A stretch of DNA of 45,438 nt from Janibacter anophelis NBRC 107843 (GCF_001570945.1 NZ_BCSQ01000028.1:1-45438); one strand, 5' to 3'; positions 26,401-34,568 are shown, counted from the stretch's first letter. Program-made: numbers and translations. Notes: generated by a model from the sequence alone, not told the origin.

Positions 26401-28102
26401 CGAGCTCGCCGACGCGCCGACCCGGACCGTCTCCGCCGGCGAGGAAGACGCCGTAGAGCCCGCGGTCGGGGATGGTGCCGCCGCTCGTCACCGCGAGTCG
26501 CTGGGCCCCACGCCGACCGACGATCGTGCCCGCGACCCGGTCCCACGTGATGCGCGGCCGCAGCTCGGCGAAGTCCTCGGACGGATACCGACCGGCGAGC
26601 ATGTCGAGCGTGGCGTGCAGGAGGGACGAGGGCAGTGCGGCGAAGGGGGCGGCCCGGCGCACGAGGGCCTCCACCTCCTCGACCTGCCAGTCGTCGAGGG
26701 CGCACATCGCGACGACCTGCTGGGCGAGCACGTCGAGGGGGTTGGCGGGGACGTGCAGCGCCTCGATCTCGCCGGCGCGCATTCGCTCGACGACGACGGC
26801 CGACTGGACGAGGTCACCGCGGAACTTCGGCAGGACGACCCCGGCGCTCACGGCCCCGACCTGGTGGCCGGCGCGCCCGACCCGCTGCAGACCGGAGGCG
26901 ACCGAGGGCGGTGACTCGATCTGGACGACGAGGTCGATGGCGCCCATGTCGATGCCGAGCTCGAGGCTCGAGGTCGCCACGACGCACGGCAGGCGACCGG
27001 CCTTGAGGTCCTCCTCGATGAGGGCTCGCTGCTCCTTGCTCACCGAGCCGTGGTGCGCGCGGGCGAGCACCGGTGGGGCGCCGGACGATGCACCGGACTG
27101 GGCCATGACCTCGGCGGGGGAGCGGGTGGCGTCCGCGGGCGGGGTCGTCCACGGGTCGTCCGGCGGGGCCACCCGCTCGGCGTGGATCTCGTTGAGACGG
27201 CCGGTGAGTCGCTCGCCCAGGCGTCGGCTGTTGACGAAGACGAGGGTCGAGCGGTGCTGCTCGACGAGGTCGACGACCCGCTCCTCGACGTGCGGCCAGA
27301 TCGACGCGCGCCGCTCCTCACCGGCCGCGGCACCGGAGAGGTCACCCGTCGGCTCGCCGAGCTCGGTGAGGTCGGCGACGGGGACGACGACGTCGAGCTG
27401 CCACTGCTTGGTCGAGGTGGGTTGCACGATCTCGACAGGACGCCCTCCGGCGAGGAAGCGCGCCACCTCGTCGACGGGACGCACCGTCGCGGAGAGGCCG
27501 ATGCGCTGGGCCGGGCTCTCGAGGAGGGCGTCGAGGCGCTCGAGCGAGAGGGCGAGGTGGGCGCCACGCTTGGTCCCGGCGAGCGCGTGGATCTCGTCGA
27601 TGATGACCGTCTCCACCCCCCGCAGCGCGTCGCGCACCCCTGAGGTGAGCATGAGGAAGAGTGACTCGGGCGTCGTGATGAGCACGTCGGTCGGCGTCCG
27701 GGCGAAGGCCCTCCGCTCGGTGGCCGGGGTGTCGCCGGAGCGGACCGAGACCGTGACCTCCGGGGCCGGGAGCCCCAGCCGGTCGGCTGCGTGGCCGATG
27801 CCGACGAGCGGCGCGCGCAGGTTGCGCTCGACGTCGACGGCCAGCGCCTTGAGCGGCGAGATGTACAGGACCCGGCTGCGTGCCTGCGAGTCCTGCGGAC
27901 GCGGCGTCGAGGCGAGTCGGTCGAGGGCCCAGAGGAAGGCGGACAGGGTCTTGCCCGAGCCTGTCGGTGCGACGACGAGCGCGTGGCTGCCCGCGCTGAT
28001 CGCGCTCCAGGCTCCGGCTTGGGCCGGTGTGGGCGCGGCGAAGCTGTCGCGGAACCACGTGGCGGTCGCGGGGGAGAAGCGCTCGAGGACGTCGTCGGTC
28101 AT
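23477..28102 (-). CDS. lhr: Large Lhr-type DEAD/H-box ATP-dependent helicase
   Basis: A 1541-residue protein, full length for Lhr, a 3'-5' DNA/RNA helicase induced by DNA damage in mycobacteria. The N-terminal motor has the Q-motif region FAAPTPAQAGAW, Walker A APTGSGKT near residue 45, DEIHAL near 165, and motif VI QRVGRAGHQ near 405. A winged helix and the Lhr-core domain follow, then a long C-terminal extension that in Lhr contains tandem winged helices and mediates oligomerisation. Four CGAAGGGGG near-matches or matches fall in this gene. ATG 28102 is the natural start; no clear ribosome site or -10 box precedes it. nei2 follows immediately. Confidence 0.95.
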   Translation of the reverse strand: MTDDVLERFSPATATWFRDSFAAPTPAQAGAWSAISAGSHALVVAPTGSGKTLSAFLWALDRLASTPRPQDSQARSRVLYISPLKALAVDVERNLRAPLVGIGHAADRLGLPAPEVTVSVRSGDTPATERRAFARTPTDVLITTPESLFLMLTSGVRDALRGVETVIIDEIHALAGTKRGAHLALSLERLDALLESPAQRIGLSATVRPVDEVARFLAGGRPVEIVQPTSTKQWQLDVVVPVADLTELGEPTGDLSGAAAGEERRASIWPHVEERVVDLVEQHRSTLVFVNSRRLGERLTGRLNEIHAERVAPPDDPWTTPPADATRSPAEVMAQSGASSGAPPVLARAHHGSVSKEQRALIEEDLKAGRLPCVVATSSLELGIDMGAIDLVVQIESPPSVASGLQRVGRAGHQVGAVSAGVVLPKFRGDLVQSAVVVERMRAGEIEALHVPANPLDVLAQQVVAMCALDDWQVEEVEALVRRAAPFAALPSSLLHATLDMLAGRYPSEDFAELRPRITWDRVAGTIVGRRGAQRLAVTSGGTIPDRGLYGVFLAGGDGPGRRVGELDEEMVYESRVGDVFTLGTSSWRIEDITHNQVLVTPAPGQPGRLPFWHGDQLGRPAELGAAVGGFVREVGGLGRAAAHTRLAEAGLDEWARDNLLAYLDEQRSATGHLPDDRTIVVERFRDEIGDWRVALHSPFGAQVHAPWALAIAGRMRERFGIDVQAMHGDDGIVLRLPDLEFDAALDAGAVSSQILELITIDPDDVERAVTDEIGGSALFAARFRECAARALLLPRRRPDRRQPLWQQRQRAAALLEVASGHADFPIVLEAVRECLQDVFDVPALTDLMRQVAGRRVTLVDVESPRPSPFAASLMFGYVAQFLYEGDSPLAERRAAALTLDPSLLADLLGRGEQLALADLLDPEAVERTAAELQHLVPERAARDGEDLLDLLRVLGPLSVAALDARSRLDDTAIRAALVDLEASRQVIPVRVAGEERWASTEDAARLRDALGVSLPPGLADSLLQPSSDPLGDLVARYARTHVPFAAADLATHYGLGRAVATDALRRLVQTGRLVEGDLLPVECGGRGGEFCDAEVLRTLRRRSLAALRHEVEPVEPRQYARFLPGWQGVGRRMRGRDGVLRAVEQLSGVPVPASALESLVLPARIDDAVAPVLDDLMATGQVLWAGHGSLPGDDAWISLHLADGADTTLPLPDASGLGEVEARVHDALSGGGAHFFRDLSDALARDRVDDEERIDDEQLADALWALAHRGLVTGDTLAPVRGLLAGGRTAHKPQRRPAARGRYGGRPRLGRPSVPQRSGPVRVAGRWSALPVAETDPTIRLHAVAEGLLDRHGVVTRGVVVAEDVPGGFAAVHRVLGAAEEAGQVRRGYFVEGLGASQFAVPGAVDEVRSARAPEGAVVLAATDPANPWGAALRWPERESGHQPGRKAGSLVVAVDGHLVLYVERGGRTLLSWPSDDEALTLAAQGLAEAVHRGALGRLTVQRADGAPVLGSQDPLAHALTAAGFTMTPRGLRLRPGARR

Positions 28103-28138
28103 GTCGTGGGACAGCCTGCCACCGACCGCCGACAGCCG

Positions 28139-28630
28139 TCAGGGCACGCGTGTCGGGCTCCTCGGAGCGTCGATGTCTTCAGTGACGAGCGCCCCCAGTC
28201 GGATCAGCAGGAGCGTGGTTCCCGCGAGCACCAGCACGGCGACCACCGCGTCGACCGGTCTGGTCATGACGAAGGTGGGGATGGCCCGGTCCGGGACCGC
28301 GACGGCACCGATGAAGGCGCCGAGCAGCCCGAGCCAGCTGCCGCGCATGTTGGCCTTGTGGGCCGTGATGTCGCCGCGCCGGGCGTTGACAACGCCGAGC
28401 GTCACGGTGACGACGGTGACGGTCGAGAGGATGTGCAGGAGGGAGAACTCGCCGTGCCGGATCTCCCGGATCGCGTACGAGCTGAGCGCGACCCAGAGCA
28501 TCAGGCCGGCCCACACCCGGCCGAGGAGGACGTGCTGCGGGTCCCCCTTCGTCGGTCGGAAGAGCTGGAACGCCCCGAGGGGGAGGGCGATGAGGGCGGC
28601 GACGAGGTGGGTGAGCAGGAGCGGGCTCAT
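28139..28630 (-). CDS. DUF2306 membrane protein
   Basis: A 163-residue protein with four hydrophobic helices. The sequence LTHLVAALIALPLGAFQLFRPTKGDPQHVLLGRVWAGLM at the N-terminus and NMRGSWLGLLGAFIGAVAVP further on match DUF2306, a family of small membrane proteins with conserved His residues (here H8, H33, H65) that may bind haem or metal. The function is unknown. ATG 28630 overlaps the stop of the MarR-type gene by four bases, so it is probably the target of that repressor. It ends 36 bases before the lhr start, both genes reading the same way, so read-through into lhr is possible. Confidence 0.8.
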   Translation of the reverse strand: MSPLLLTHLVAALIALPLGAFQLFRPTKGDPQHVLLGRVWAGLMLWVALSSYAIREIRHGEFSLLHILSTVTVVTVTLGVVNARRGDITAHKANMRGSWLGLLGAFIGAVAVPDRAIPTFVMTRPVDAVVAVLVLAGTTLLLIRLGALVTEDIDAPRSPTRVP

Positions 28631-29061
28631 GGTGACTCCAGGAGGATCGCGGTGAGTCGGCGTACGTCCTCGGCGAGGGCGTCCGGATCCCGCCCGATGC
28701 CGCGGACCACGTCGTCGAAGTCGGCCCCGAGGCTCGCGCTCGACCGGGTGAGCAGGTCCCGGCCGTCCACGGTGAGCCGCAGGTCACGGCGGTTGCCCCC
28801 GCCGGGCGTGCGGATGATCTCGAGCCACCCGTCCTCGGCGAGGGCGGTGGCGGTGCGGCTGGCCGTGGGTTCGCTCAGGCCCAGCGCTTCTGCCAGCTCG
28901 CGCTGCGTCAGGCCCTCGTGGTCACCGATGACGACCAGGGCCAGGTACCGCGGATACGTCAGGCCGAAGGGGGCCAGCCGCACCTCCGCGGACCGGTCCA
29001 GCGCGCGGACCAGCAGGTGCAGCTCGTGGGCGAGAGAGGGCATGCCCCAAGACTTGCGCAC
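28627..29061 (-). CDS. MarR-family transcriptional regulator
   Basis: A 144-residue winged-helix protein. The recognition region LTQRELAEALGLSEPTASRTATALAEDGWLE and the wing TPGGGNRRDLRLTVDGRDLL are typical of MarR. It should repress itself and the coupled DUF2306 gene until a small ligand or oxidant binds. A tandem pair of 13-bp palindromic elements (29054-29079) covers the start. Two starts are possible. GTG 29061 is preceded by TATGCA ending 6 bases upstream, matching the leaderless pattern of this genome. ATG 29043 lacks a ribosome site. I chose GTG. Confidence 0.88.
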   Translation of the reverse strand: MRKSWGMPSLAHELHLLVRALDRSAEVRLAPFGLTYPRYLALVVIGDHEGLTQRELAEALGLSEPTASRTATALAEDGWLEIIRTPGGGNRRDLRLTVDGRDLLTRSSASLGADFDDVVRGIGRDPDALAEDVRRLTAILLESP

Positions 29062-29079
29062 GTAAGTTGCATACGCAAG
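29054..29079. promoter_or_regulatory. MarR operator: two tandem 13-bp elements over the -10 box
   Basis: TTGCGCACGTAAG (29054-29066) is directly followed by TTGCATACGCAAG (29067-29079). Each is a near-palindrome of the TTGC-N4-GCAA type. The second contains the minus-strand -10 box TATGCA (29068-29073), so a bound MarR dimer pair would block initiation. No other gene shares the site. Confidence 0.65.
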
Positions 29080-29089
29080 GTGCGATCGG

Positions 29090-29626
29090 TCAACGGTGGG
29101 CGTCGGGCTCCAGCCGCAGGGCCATCAGGGTCGTGGCGAGCATGTCGTAGTGGCCGACGAGCAGGAGGAGCTCGATGGCCTCGCGCTCGGTGGTCACCGA
29201 CCGCAACCGCTCCCACTGGGCGTCGTCGAGGTCCTTGCTCCGCACGAGCACCTGGGCGCTCTCGCGCAGCACCCGCTCCCGGTCGCTCAGCGAGTCGACC
29301 ACCGTGTCGGCGAGGATGCCCTCGATCTCCGCCGTGGTGAGTCCGGCGCGCTTGCCGAGGAGCCGGTGGTGCTCGCGCTCGTACTCGCAGCCGCGCTCGG
29401 TGGCGACGGTGAGGATGACCATCTCCGACTCCCTTCGCTCCAACGAGCCGAAGGGCATGAGGCGCCCGGCGAAGTGCAGCCAGCCGGTGAACAGGCCCTT
29501 GGTCCGCCCGAGCGTCGTGAAGATCGCCGGGGGCTCGGTGCCCGTGACCCGCCCGGCCGCCCGTGAGAATCCCCAGCGGAGCGGGCCGAGCTCCTTGACC
29601 CCACCGGGTGCGATGCGCGCGGTCAT
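29090..29626 (-). CDS. Carboxymuconolactone decarboxylase-family (AhpD-like) protein
   Basis: A 178-residue all-helical protein of the CMD family. The active-site region reads RGCEYEREHHRLLGKRAGL, with one Cys and the conserved His, as in CMD-type proteins rather than the two-Cys AhpD peroxidase partners. The residues LMPFGSLERRESEMVILTV before it are typical of the family. ATG 29626 overlaps the SDR stop by four bases, so the two are co-expressed and probably act on the same compound. The reaction is unknown. Not related to the MarR gene by overlap; 28 bases separate its stop from that gene's start. Confidence 0.85.
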   Translation of the reverse strand: MTARIAPGGVKELGPLRWGFSRAAGRVTGTEPPAIFTTLGRTKGLFTGWLHFAGRLMPFGSLERRESEMVILTVATERGCEYEREHHRLLGKRAGLTTAEIEGILADTVVDSLSDRERVLRESAQVLVRSKDLDDAQWERLRSVTTEREAIELLLLVGHYDMLATTLMALRLEPDAHR

Positions 29627-30504
29627 GACGCGCCCAGGGTCTTGGCGGTGCCCGTCGGCTGCTCGGTCGTGTACTCGACCTGCTCGGTGCGGGCGATCTC
29701 CAGGGACTTCTCGAGGTGCGGCAGCGGCTTGAGCTCGATGACGCGCTGCGCGACGTGACGCAGGGGGACGACCGGCCGGGCCCATCCCGGGGCGGCGATC
29801 CGCCGGCTGCGCCGGGCGATGCCGCGCTCGAGGGCCCGCAGTCCGGTCTCGAGCGGGGCGACGCCGCTGACGGTCCCGCCGAGCTCGTCGGCCGCCGCGG
29901 TGTCGAAGCCGCGAGTGGTCATGTCGGTCTGGAGCTCGGCGTAGTAGGCGACGCCGACCTTGGCTCCGGCCGGCTTGACCTCCTGACGGAAGGTGTTGCC
30001 GATGGCCTCGACCGCGGCCTTGCTCGCCGAGTACGCCGACAGGAGCGGCAGGTGGACCGCGGCGGCGAGGGATGCGGTGGCCAGCGCGTACCCGCTCGGG
30101 TGGCTGATGTGCGGGCCGGCGGCGCGGAGGGTGTAGAAGACGCCAAGCGTGTTGACCCGCAGGTGCGCCTCCATGACATCGGGCTGACCGCCGATGATCG
30201 GCAGCTGCTTGGCGATGCCCGCGTTGGCGATGACGATGTCGAGACCTCCCAGCTCGGTGACGAGCTCGTCGACGGCCCGGTCGACGGCCTCCGGGTCCGC
30301 GACGTCGCACTCGCGCCACGGTGCGTCGTTGCGTGCGGCGACCTCGGCGAGCAGGTCGGGCTCGAGGCCCATGAGGGCCACGCGGGCCCCGTGGGCGGTG
30401 AGCAGGTCGGCGAGGCCGGCTCCGATGCCGCGTGCCGCGCCCGTGATGAGGACGCGACGGCCGCGGAGGGCCGGGGTGTACTTCGGGCGCGGAGAGAGGT
30501 TCAT
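29623..30504 (-). CDS. Short-chain dehydrogenase/reductase
   Basis: A 293-residue Rossmann-fold oxidoreductase. It has the cofactor loop TGAARGIGAG near residue 21, the IANAG motif, an ATASLAA serine strand, and the catalytic YSASKAA near residue 158. An acidic residue is not obvious after the second strand (ALMGLEP), so the NAD/NADP choice is unclear. The C-terminal extension with basic stretches (ARRSRRIAAPGWARP) resembles SDRs that act on lipids or sterols near membranes. ATG 30504 follows a TACTGT -10 box by 6 bases, a leaderless start. It overlaps the downstream CMD-family gene. Substrate unknown. Confidence 0.9.
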   Translation of the reverse strand: MNLSPRPKYTPALRGRRVLITGAARGIGAGLADLLTAHGARVALMGLEPDLLAEVAARNDAPWRECDVADPEAVDRAVDELVTELGGLDIVIANAGIAKQLPIIGGQPDVMEAHLRVNTLGVFYTLRAAGPHISHPSGYALATASLAAAVHLPLLSAYSASKAAVEAIGNTFRQEVKPAGAKVGVAYYAELQTDMTTRGFDTAAADELGGTVSGVAPLETGLRALERGIARRSRRIAAPGWARPVVPLRHVAQRVIELKPLPHLEKSLEIARTEQVEYTTEQPTGTAKTLGAS

Positions 30505-30510
30505 TACCGG

Positions 30511-30516
30511 ACAGTA
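30511..30516 (-). promoter_or_regulatory. -10 box of the SDR gene (leaderless)
   Basis: TACTGT on the minus strand ends 6 bases before the ATG at 30504. Confidence 0.6.
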
Positions 30517-30543
30517 ACAACGATGTGCCGGCCCCGCGACCTC

Positions 30544-32781
30544 TCAGCCCTCGTCGCCCGTGACCTGTGTCGTGGCGATCTCATCGATCCGCCAGATGCG
30601 GTCGCCGCTGTACTGCGAGGTCACGGCGTAGACGTCGTCTCCGACAGTGGTCACCCAGACGCTCGCGTCCTCCACCTCCACCGGTGCCCATTGCCAGGTC
30701 CTCCCGTCCTGCGAGAACCACACGACGGCGCCGAGGTGGTCCTCCGTGTCGAGGTACCCGTCCGCGACGAGGCCGCCGTCGACCTCGTGCGGAGTCCCTC
30801 GAGTGACCCCGCGAGGCAAGGGTTCGCGGGCGGTGAAGTCCTTGCCGTCCGAGGTCGTCCACTCGATGTCGTTGCCGTCGACGGAGCCCGAGACGACGGT
30901 GGTCCCATCGGTCGTCGCGCAGGATCCGAAGCTCGCGCCCTCACCGCTCAGTTCGGGTACCTCCATCGACCACGAACCCGAGGAGTCACGACGCCAGACG
31001 GTCGCCTCGCTCCTCGCGTTGGCGTCCGTCTGGCTCGACCCCAAGGCCAGTGCCGATCCGTCAGGCAGCTCGCAGACGTCCGAGACGGAAGAGCCTGCGC
31101 CGTTGTCCGCGGACCAGGTCCCGGGGGCCTCGCGCCAGCGCCGGCCATCGTCCGAGGAGTACACCCGCGCATGCCGGGTGGTGTCCGGCGAGCCGTCCTC
31201 GGCAACCTGGAGCGCCACGAGGAACTGTCCGTCGACCACGGTCACGTCCGACACCGACTCGTAGCCGTGGACACCGAACCCACTCACCGTGGACCAGCGG
31301 CCCTTGCGCAGGACTCGACCTGCGGCCCTGAAACCGTCCTCGGTCTCTCCCGTCCCCACAGCCACGGTCGTGCCGTCCTCGCGGGTGGCGGTGTGCACCC
31401 CGGACCACTCGCTCAGGGCCGCGGGTCGCCACGCCTGCTGCCGCAGCGACCCGTCCAGGACGTAGGGGGTGATGCGCGAGGTGTTGCGCCAGCCACCGTC
31501 GTCATCCAGGGTGAACTGTCCACGCGTGCCGGCGACGAGCGTCTGCGAGCCCACGCTCTCCATCGCCGTCACGCTCTGGGTCCGCTCTCCGCGGATGAGG
31601 GTCCGTGCCTGCTTGCCTCCGAACAGGTCGAGGGAGCCTTGGGCCCATCGCACTCCGGAGCCAGGGCTCCCGGGGAGTGGTGCGGTCGACGGCGAGACCT
31701 CCTCGATGCGGGGTTGGTTGTCCGTGACCTCGGCAGCACCAGAGCCGTCATGGACGAACCGGGTCGTCCACGTACAACTGCGGCAGGTCTGGTCGAAGGC
31801 TGCTTGACCGTCGATGAGGGTGGGGGCGGAGAGGTGGAAGTCTGCACCCACCGCGACGTCGTTGCCCCAGGAGATGGGCATCGTGCGCTGGCGCTTCCAC
31901 GTCCGGCCGTCACGAGAGGTCCACACCATGCCACTCGTTCCCACGGGAGCCTGACGGTCCGCCCATCCCGTGGCGACGAGCGTCTTCCCGGTACTGACCA
32001 GTCCCGCGACTCCGTAGCTGCCCTTGGCTCCCGGCATCTTCGGTCCGCGCTCCCAGGTCTTGCCGCCATCGGTGGAGGTCAGCGCCCGGGTGACGGACTC
32101 GTCGCCGCGCGCGGCCTCGTTCACCAGCAGGACGAGCGCACCGCGGTGCTCGACGAGGTCGATGGGGGAGAGCTCCTGGCCCTTGGCCGTCGGGACCTCG
32201 TGGGTCGTCCACGCGTCACCGTCGCGTCGCATGAGCACGGTGCTGCCGTCGGGCTTCTCGGCGACGACCAGTGGTACGTCACCGTCGATCCCGACGTCGT
32301 CGAAGCCCCAGCCCTTGCCCGGGTAGGTGATCGGCACCTCGGTCCACGTCCTCAGGTCAGTGGAGACCCTGACGAAGGGGGTGCGCGAGTGGTCCTGCGC
32401 GACGTCACCGGCGACGACGGCGGTCCGTGCATTGGCGCTCCCGCCCCACCCGAGTGGCGCGGTCACGTCGAGCGCCACCTGCTTGCGTGTCCTCGGGTCC
32501 ACGGCGTGCAACTGCGTCGGCTTGCCGTCGGACCCGGTGAGCTCGGCAAGGACCGTCGAGCGCTTCCCGGAGACCAGGGCCTGCCACCCGCCGATGACAG
32601 TGGACCGGGGCCGCAGTGCCTCGGTCCCCTTGACCTCCGTCATTTCCACGGTGGTCCGGGTTCCGTCCTGCGTCGAGCTGCCGGTGGAGTTCTTGTCGGG
32701 GGAGTCGTCGGTGCAGGCAGTGACGAGTCCCATTGTGAGCAGCGCGGCGAGCGCCGCGGTCATGCGTCGTGGTGTCCCCAT
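30544..32781 (-). CDS. Secreted beta-propeller lipoprotein with Asp-box repeats
   Basis: A 745-residue protein that begins MGTPRRMTAALAALLTMGLVTACTDD, a lipoprotein signal with the lipobox LVTAC, then a Ser/Thr/Asp-rich linker. The rest contains repeated Asp-box motifs of the S-x-D-G-x-x-W type (STDGGKTWE, SRDGRTWKR, SSDDGRRWRE, TSDGKDFTA, SQDGRTWQW) spaced as in sialidase/sortilin-type propellers, enough for two propellers. No sialidase arginine triad or FRIP motif was seen, so enzyme activity is doubtful; binding or scaffolding outside the membrane is more likely. ATG 32781 follows TATCTT by 7 bases, a leaderless start; the frame is open further upstream. By eye its base use is somewhat less GC-rich than its neighbours, which hints at transfer. 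Confidence 0.85.
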   Translation of the reverse strand: MGTPRRMTAALAALLTMGLVTACTDDSPDKNSTGSSTQDGTRTTVEMTEVKGTEALRPRSTVIGGWQALVSGKRSTVLAELTGSDGKPTQLHAVDPRTRKQVALDVTAPLGWGGSANARTAVVAGDVAQDHSRTPFVRVSTDLRTWTEVPITYPGKGWGFDDVGIDGDVPLVVAEKPDGSTVLMRRDGDAWTTHEVPTAKGQELSPIDLVEHRGALVLLVNEAARGDESVTRALTSTDGGKTWERGPKMPGAKGSYGVAGLVSTGKTLVATGWADRQAPVGTSGMVWTSRDGRTWKRQRTMPISWGNDVAVGADFHLSAPTLIDGQAAFDQTCRSCTWTTRFVHDGSGAAEVTDNQPRIEEVSPSTAPLPGSPGSGVRWAQGSLDLFGGKQARTLIRGERTQSVTAMESVGSQTLVAGTRGQFTLDDDGGWRNTSRITPYVLDGSLRQQAWRPAALSEWSGVHTATREDGTTVAVGTGETEDGFRAAGRVLRKGRWSTVSGFGVHGYESVSDVTVVDGQFLVALQVAEDGSPDTTRHARVYSSDDGRRWREAPGTWSADNGAGSSVSDVCELPDGSALALGSSQTDANARSEATVWRRDSSGSWSMEVPELSGEGASFGSCATTDGTTVVSGSVDGNDIEWTTSDGKDFTAREPLPRGVTRGTPHEVDGGLVADGYLDTEDHLGAVVWFSQDGRTWQWAPVEVEDASVWVTTVGDDVYAVTSQYSGDRIWRIDEIATTQVTGDEG

Positions 32782-32788
32782 GGCCACG

Positions 32789-32794
32789 AAGATA
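32789..32794 (-). promoter_or_regulatory. -10 box of the propeller lipoprotein gene (leaderless)
   Basis: TATCTT on the minus strand ends 7 bases before the ATG at 32781. Confidence 0.55.
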
Positions 32795-32838
32795 CGTGGA
32801 AAGCGGTCACCTCGCCCGCCGGTCATCCACAGGCAGGC

Positions 32839-33525
32839 TCAGCCCTCGTCACGCAGCCCGTGGACGAGCAGCGCGAGGGCCGCGGTGTAGGTCGAGAGGA
32901 TGACCCCTGACGAGATCGCCTGTGCCCGAGGGGTGCTCGCGTACTGCTGCCCGAGGATGATCGCCGCGTCCGAGACGAGGAAGAGCGCGCCGCCCAGGGC
33001 GACGGCCCGACCGTTGCGCGCTCGCTGGCCATCACCCATCGCCAGGGCCGACATCGAGCCGAGCAGCAGTCCGTACCCGGTGAGCACCGGGTCGGGGGCG
33101 CCGCCGTCGGCGTCGAGGACGGCCAGACCCGCGAGCGTGGTAGCGGCGACGGCCGACGGCACCGGCCGCGGGCGCGCCCCGTCGTGCAGGAGCAGCCCGA
33201 TGAGTCCGACCTGCTGCACGCCGAACGCGCTCGCCCCCCGTCGCATCAGCGATCGTGCCGCGTCACCGTCGCTGCGGCTGGAGCGGTACATGTACCAGTC
33301 GCCGACGGTCGAGCCCACGAGTGCGGCGAGGAGGGTTCCGGTGCGCTTGGGGCAGCGCTGCGTGCGGGTGGCGAGCAGCGCGGCGGCGAGCGTCGGGGCC
33401 AGCGCCACCTTGCTCACCGCGTGAGTACGGTCTCGCCCGAGGACGTCGGCAGCGGTCGTCACCACCGCGAGCGGGACGTAGGCGAGCAGGTCGGCCCGGC
33501 CGCGGACGAAGGAGGCGAAGCTCAT
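32839..33525 (-). CDS. Lysoplasmalogenase-like (YhhN/TMEM86) membrane protein
   Basis: A 228-residue membrane protein with about seven or eight helices. The conserved pairs VGSTVGDWYMYR and FLVSDAAIILGQ resemble the aspartate motifs of YhhN/TMEM86 proteins, which hydrolyse the vinyl ether bond of lysoplasmalogens. KVALAPTLAAALLATRT near the N-terminus is also in keeping with the family. ATG 33525 overlaps the stop of the agmatine-deiminase-like gene by four bases, although no functional link is obvious. The frame remains open upstream inside that gene; the overlap start is preferred. Whether this organism makes plasmalogens is unknown. Confidence 0.72.
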   Translation of the reverse strand: MSFASFVRGRADLLAYVPLAVVTTAADVLGRDRTHAVSKVALAPTLAAALLATRTQRCPKRTGTLLAALVGSTVGDWYMYRSSRSDGDAARSLMRRGASAFGVQQVGLIGLLLHDGARPRPVPSAVAATTLAGLAVLDADGGAPDPVLTGYGLLLGSMSALAMGDGQRARNGRAVALGGALFLVSDAAIILGQQYASTPRAQAISSGVILSTYTAALALLVHGLRDEG

Positions 33526-34568
33526 GCCGACTCCGGCTGCTGCTGGGTGATGCAGTGGATCCCGCCACCGCGGTCGAAGAGCGGGCGGGCGTCGACGCCG
33601 ACGACCCGGCGACCGGGGTAGACCTCGCGCAGCACCTCCAGCGCGCGCTCGTCGTGGGGGTCGTCGAAGACGCAGGCGACCACGCCGCTGTTGCACACGA
33701 GGTGGTTGACGTAGGACCAGTCGACGGGGCCCTCGTCGTCGGTGAGCGTCCGGGGCGCGGGTATGCGCGTGACCTGCAGCTGCCGACCCGCGGCGTCGTG
33801 GGCGGCCAGGAGCACCTGCTCGATCTCGCGCGAGACCGCGTGGTCGGGGTGCGCCTCGTCCTCCTGCCAGTGCAGCAGCACGTGCCCCGGCGCGGTGAAG
33901 GTCGCGACGATGTCGACGTGCCCCCGGGTGCCGAACTCGTCATAGTCGCGGGTGAGGCCGCGCGGCAGCCAGACGAAGGTGTCGACGCCCAGCAGCCGTC
34001 CTACCTCGGCCTCGATGTCCCCCTTCGTCGCTCCGGGGTTGCGTCCCGGGTCGAGCTGCACGGTCTCGGTGAGCAGGACGGTGCCCTCGCCGTCGACGTG
34101 CAGTCCGCCCCCTTCGTTGACGATGGACGAAAGGAGGTGGTGCGCCCCGGCCGCGTCGGCCACGTGCGTCGCGACACGGGCGTCGAAACCCCATGTGGCC
34201 CAGTCCTGCCCGCCCCAGCCGTTGAAGATCCAGTCGACCGCGCCGAGCTCGCCGTCGGGGGCCAGCACGAAGCTCGGGCCGATGTCGCGCATCCAGGCGT
34301 CGTCGAGGTCGGCGATGACGATGTCGATCGGGTGGGGGGTGTCGTTGCCGATGTACTCGCGGCACAGGTGGAGGTCGTTCGGCGGCACGACGAGCGTCAC
34401 GGGCTCGAAGCCGGCGATCGCCCGCGCCACCGCGGCCCACGTGCGGCGCGCGGTCTCGACCTCGGCGGGGGTGTCGCCCAGGGTGTACCCGGAGGTCGGC
34501 CATGCCATCCACGTGCGCTCGTGGTCGGTCCACTCGGCGGGCATGCGCCACCGGGTCGTCTGCACCAT
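33522..34568 (-). CDS. Agmatine deiminase / peptidyl-arginine-deiminase-family protein
   Basis: A 348-residue guanidino-group modifying enzyme (PPAD family, alpha/beta propeller). It shows WMRDIGPSFV near residue 95 with the catalytic Asp, NGWGGQ, NEGGGLHVDGEGTVL, RGHVDIVATF with the catalytic His, and the Cys nucleophile in GGGIHCITQQ close to the end. The preferred substrate in most relatives is agmatine, converted to N-carbamoylputrescine, a route to polyamines. No partner amidohydrolase gene is nearby. ATG 34568 has a ribosome site (aaggaggg) 8-10 bases upstream. It diverges from the DUF3046 gene. Confidence 0.92.
   Translation of the reverse strand: MVQTTRWRMPAEWTDHERTWMAWPTSGYTLGDTPAEVETARRTWAAVARAIAGFEPVTLVVPPNDLHLCREYIGNDTPHPIDIVIADLDDAWMRDIGPSFVLAPDGELGAVDWIFNGWGGQDWATWGFDARVATHVADAAGAHHLLSSIVNEGGGLHVDGEGTVLLTETVQLDPGRNPGATKGDIEAEVGRLLGVDTFVWLPRGLTRDYDEFGTRGHVDIVATFTAPGHVLLHWQEDEAHPDHAVSREIEQVLLAAHDAAGRQLQVTRIPAPRTLTDDEGPVDWSYVNHLVCNSGVVACVFDDPHDERALEVLREVYPGRRVVGVDARPLFDRGGGIHCITQQQPESA

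Noticed and set aside
24944-26914. Long plus-strand frames inside lhr
   Set aside because: Lhr motifs on the minus strand are complete and continuous; the plus-strand translations are low-complexity shadows.
28103-28138. Possible PafBC-type promoter before lhr (GTCGGTG on the minus strand)
   Set aside because: Only seven of nine bases match and no TANNNT follows at eight bases, so it does not fit the consensus.
29716-32910. 1064-codon open frame on the plus strand, antisense to the SDR and the propeller lipoprotein
   Set aside because: It mirrors two well-supported minus-strand genes, has no recognisable domain and no promoter or ribosome site.
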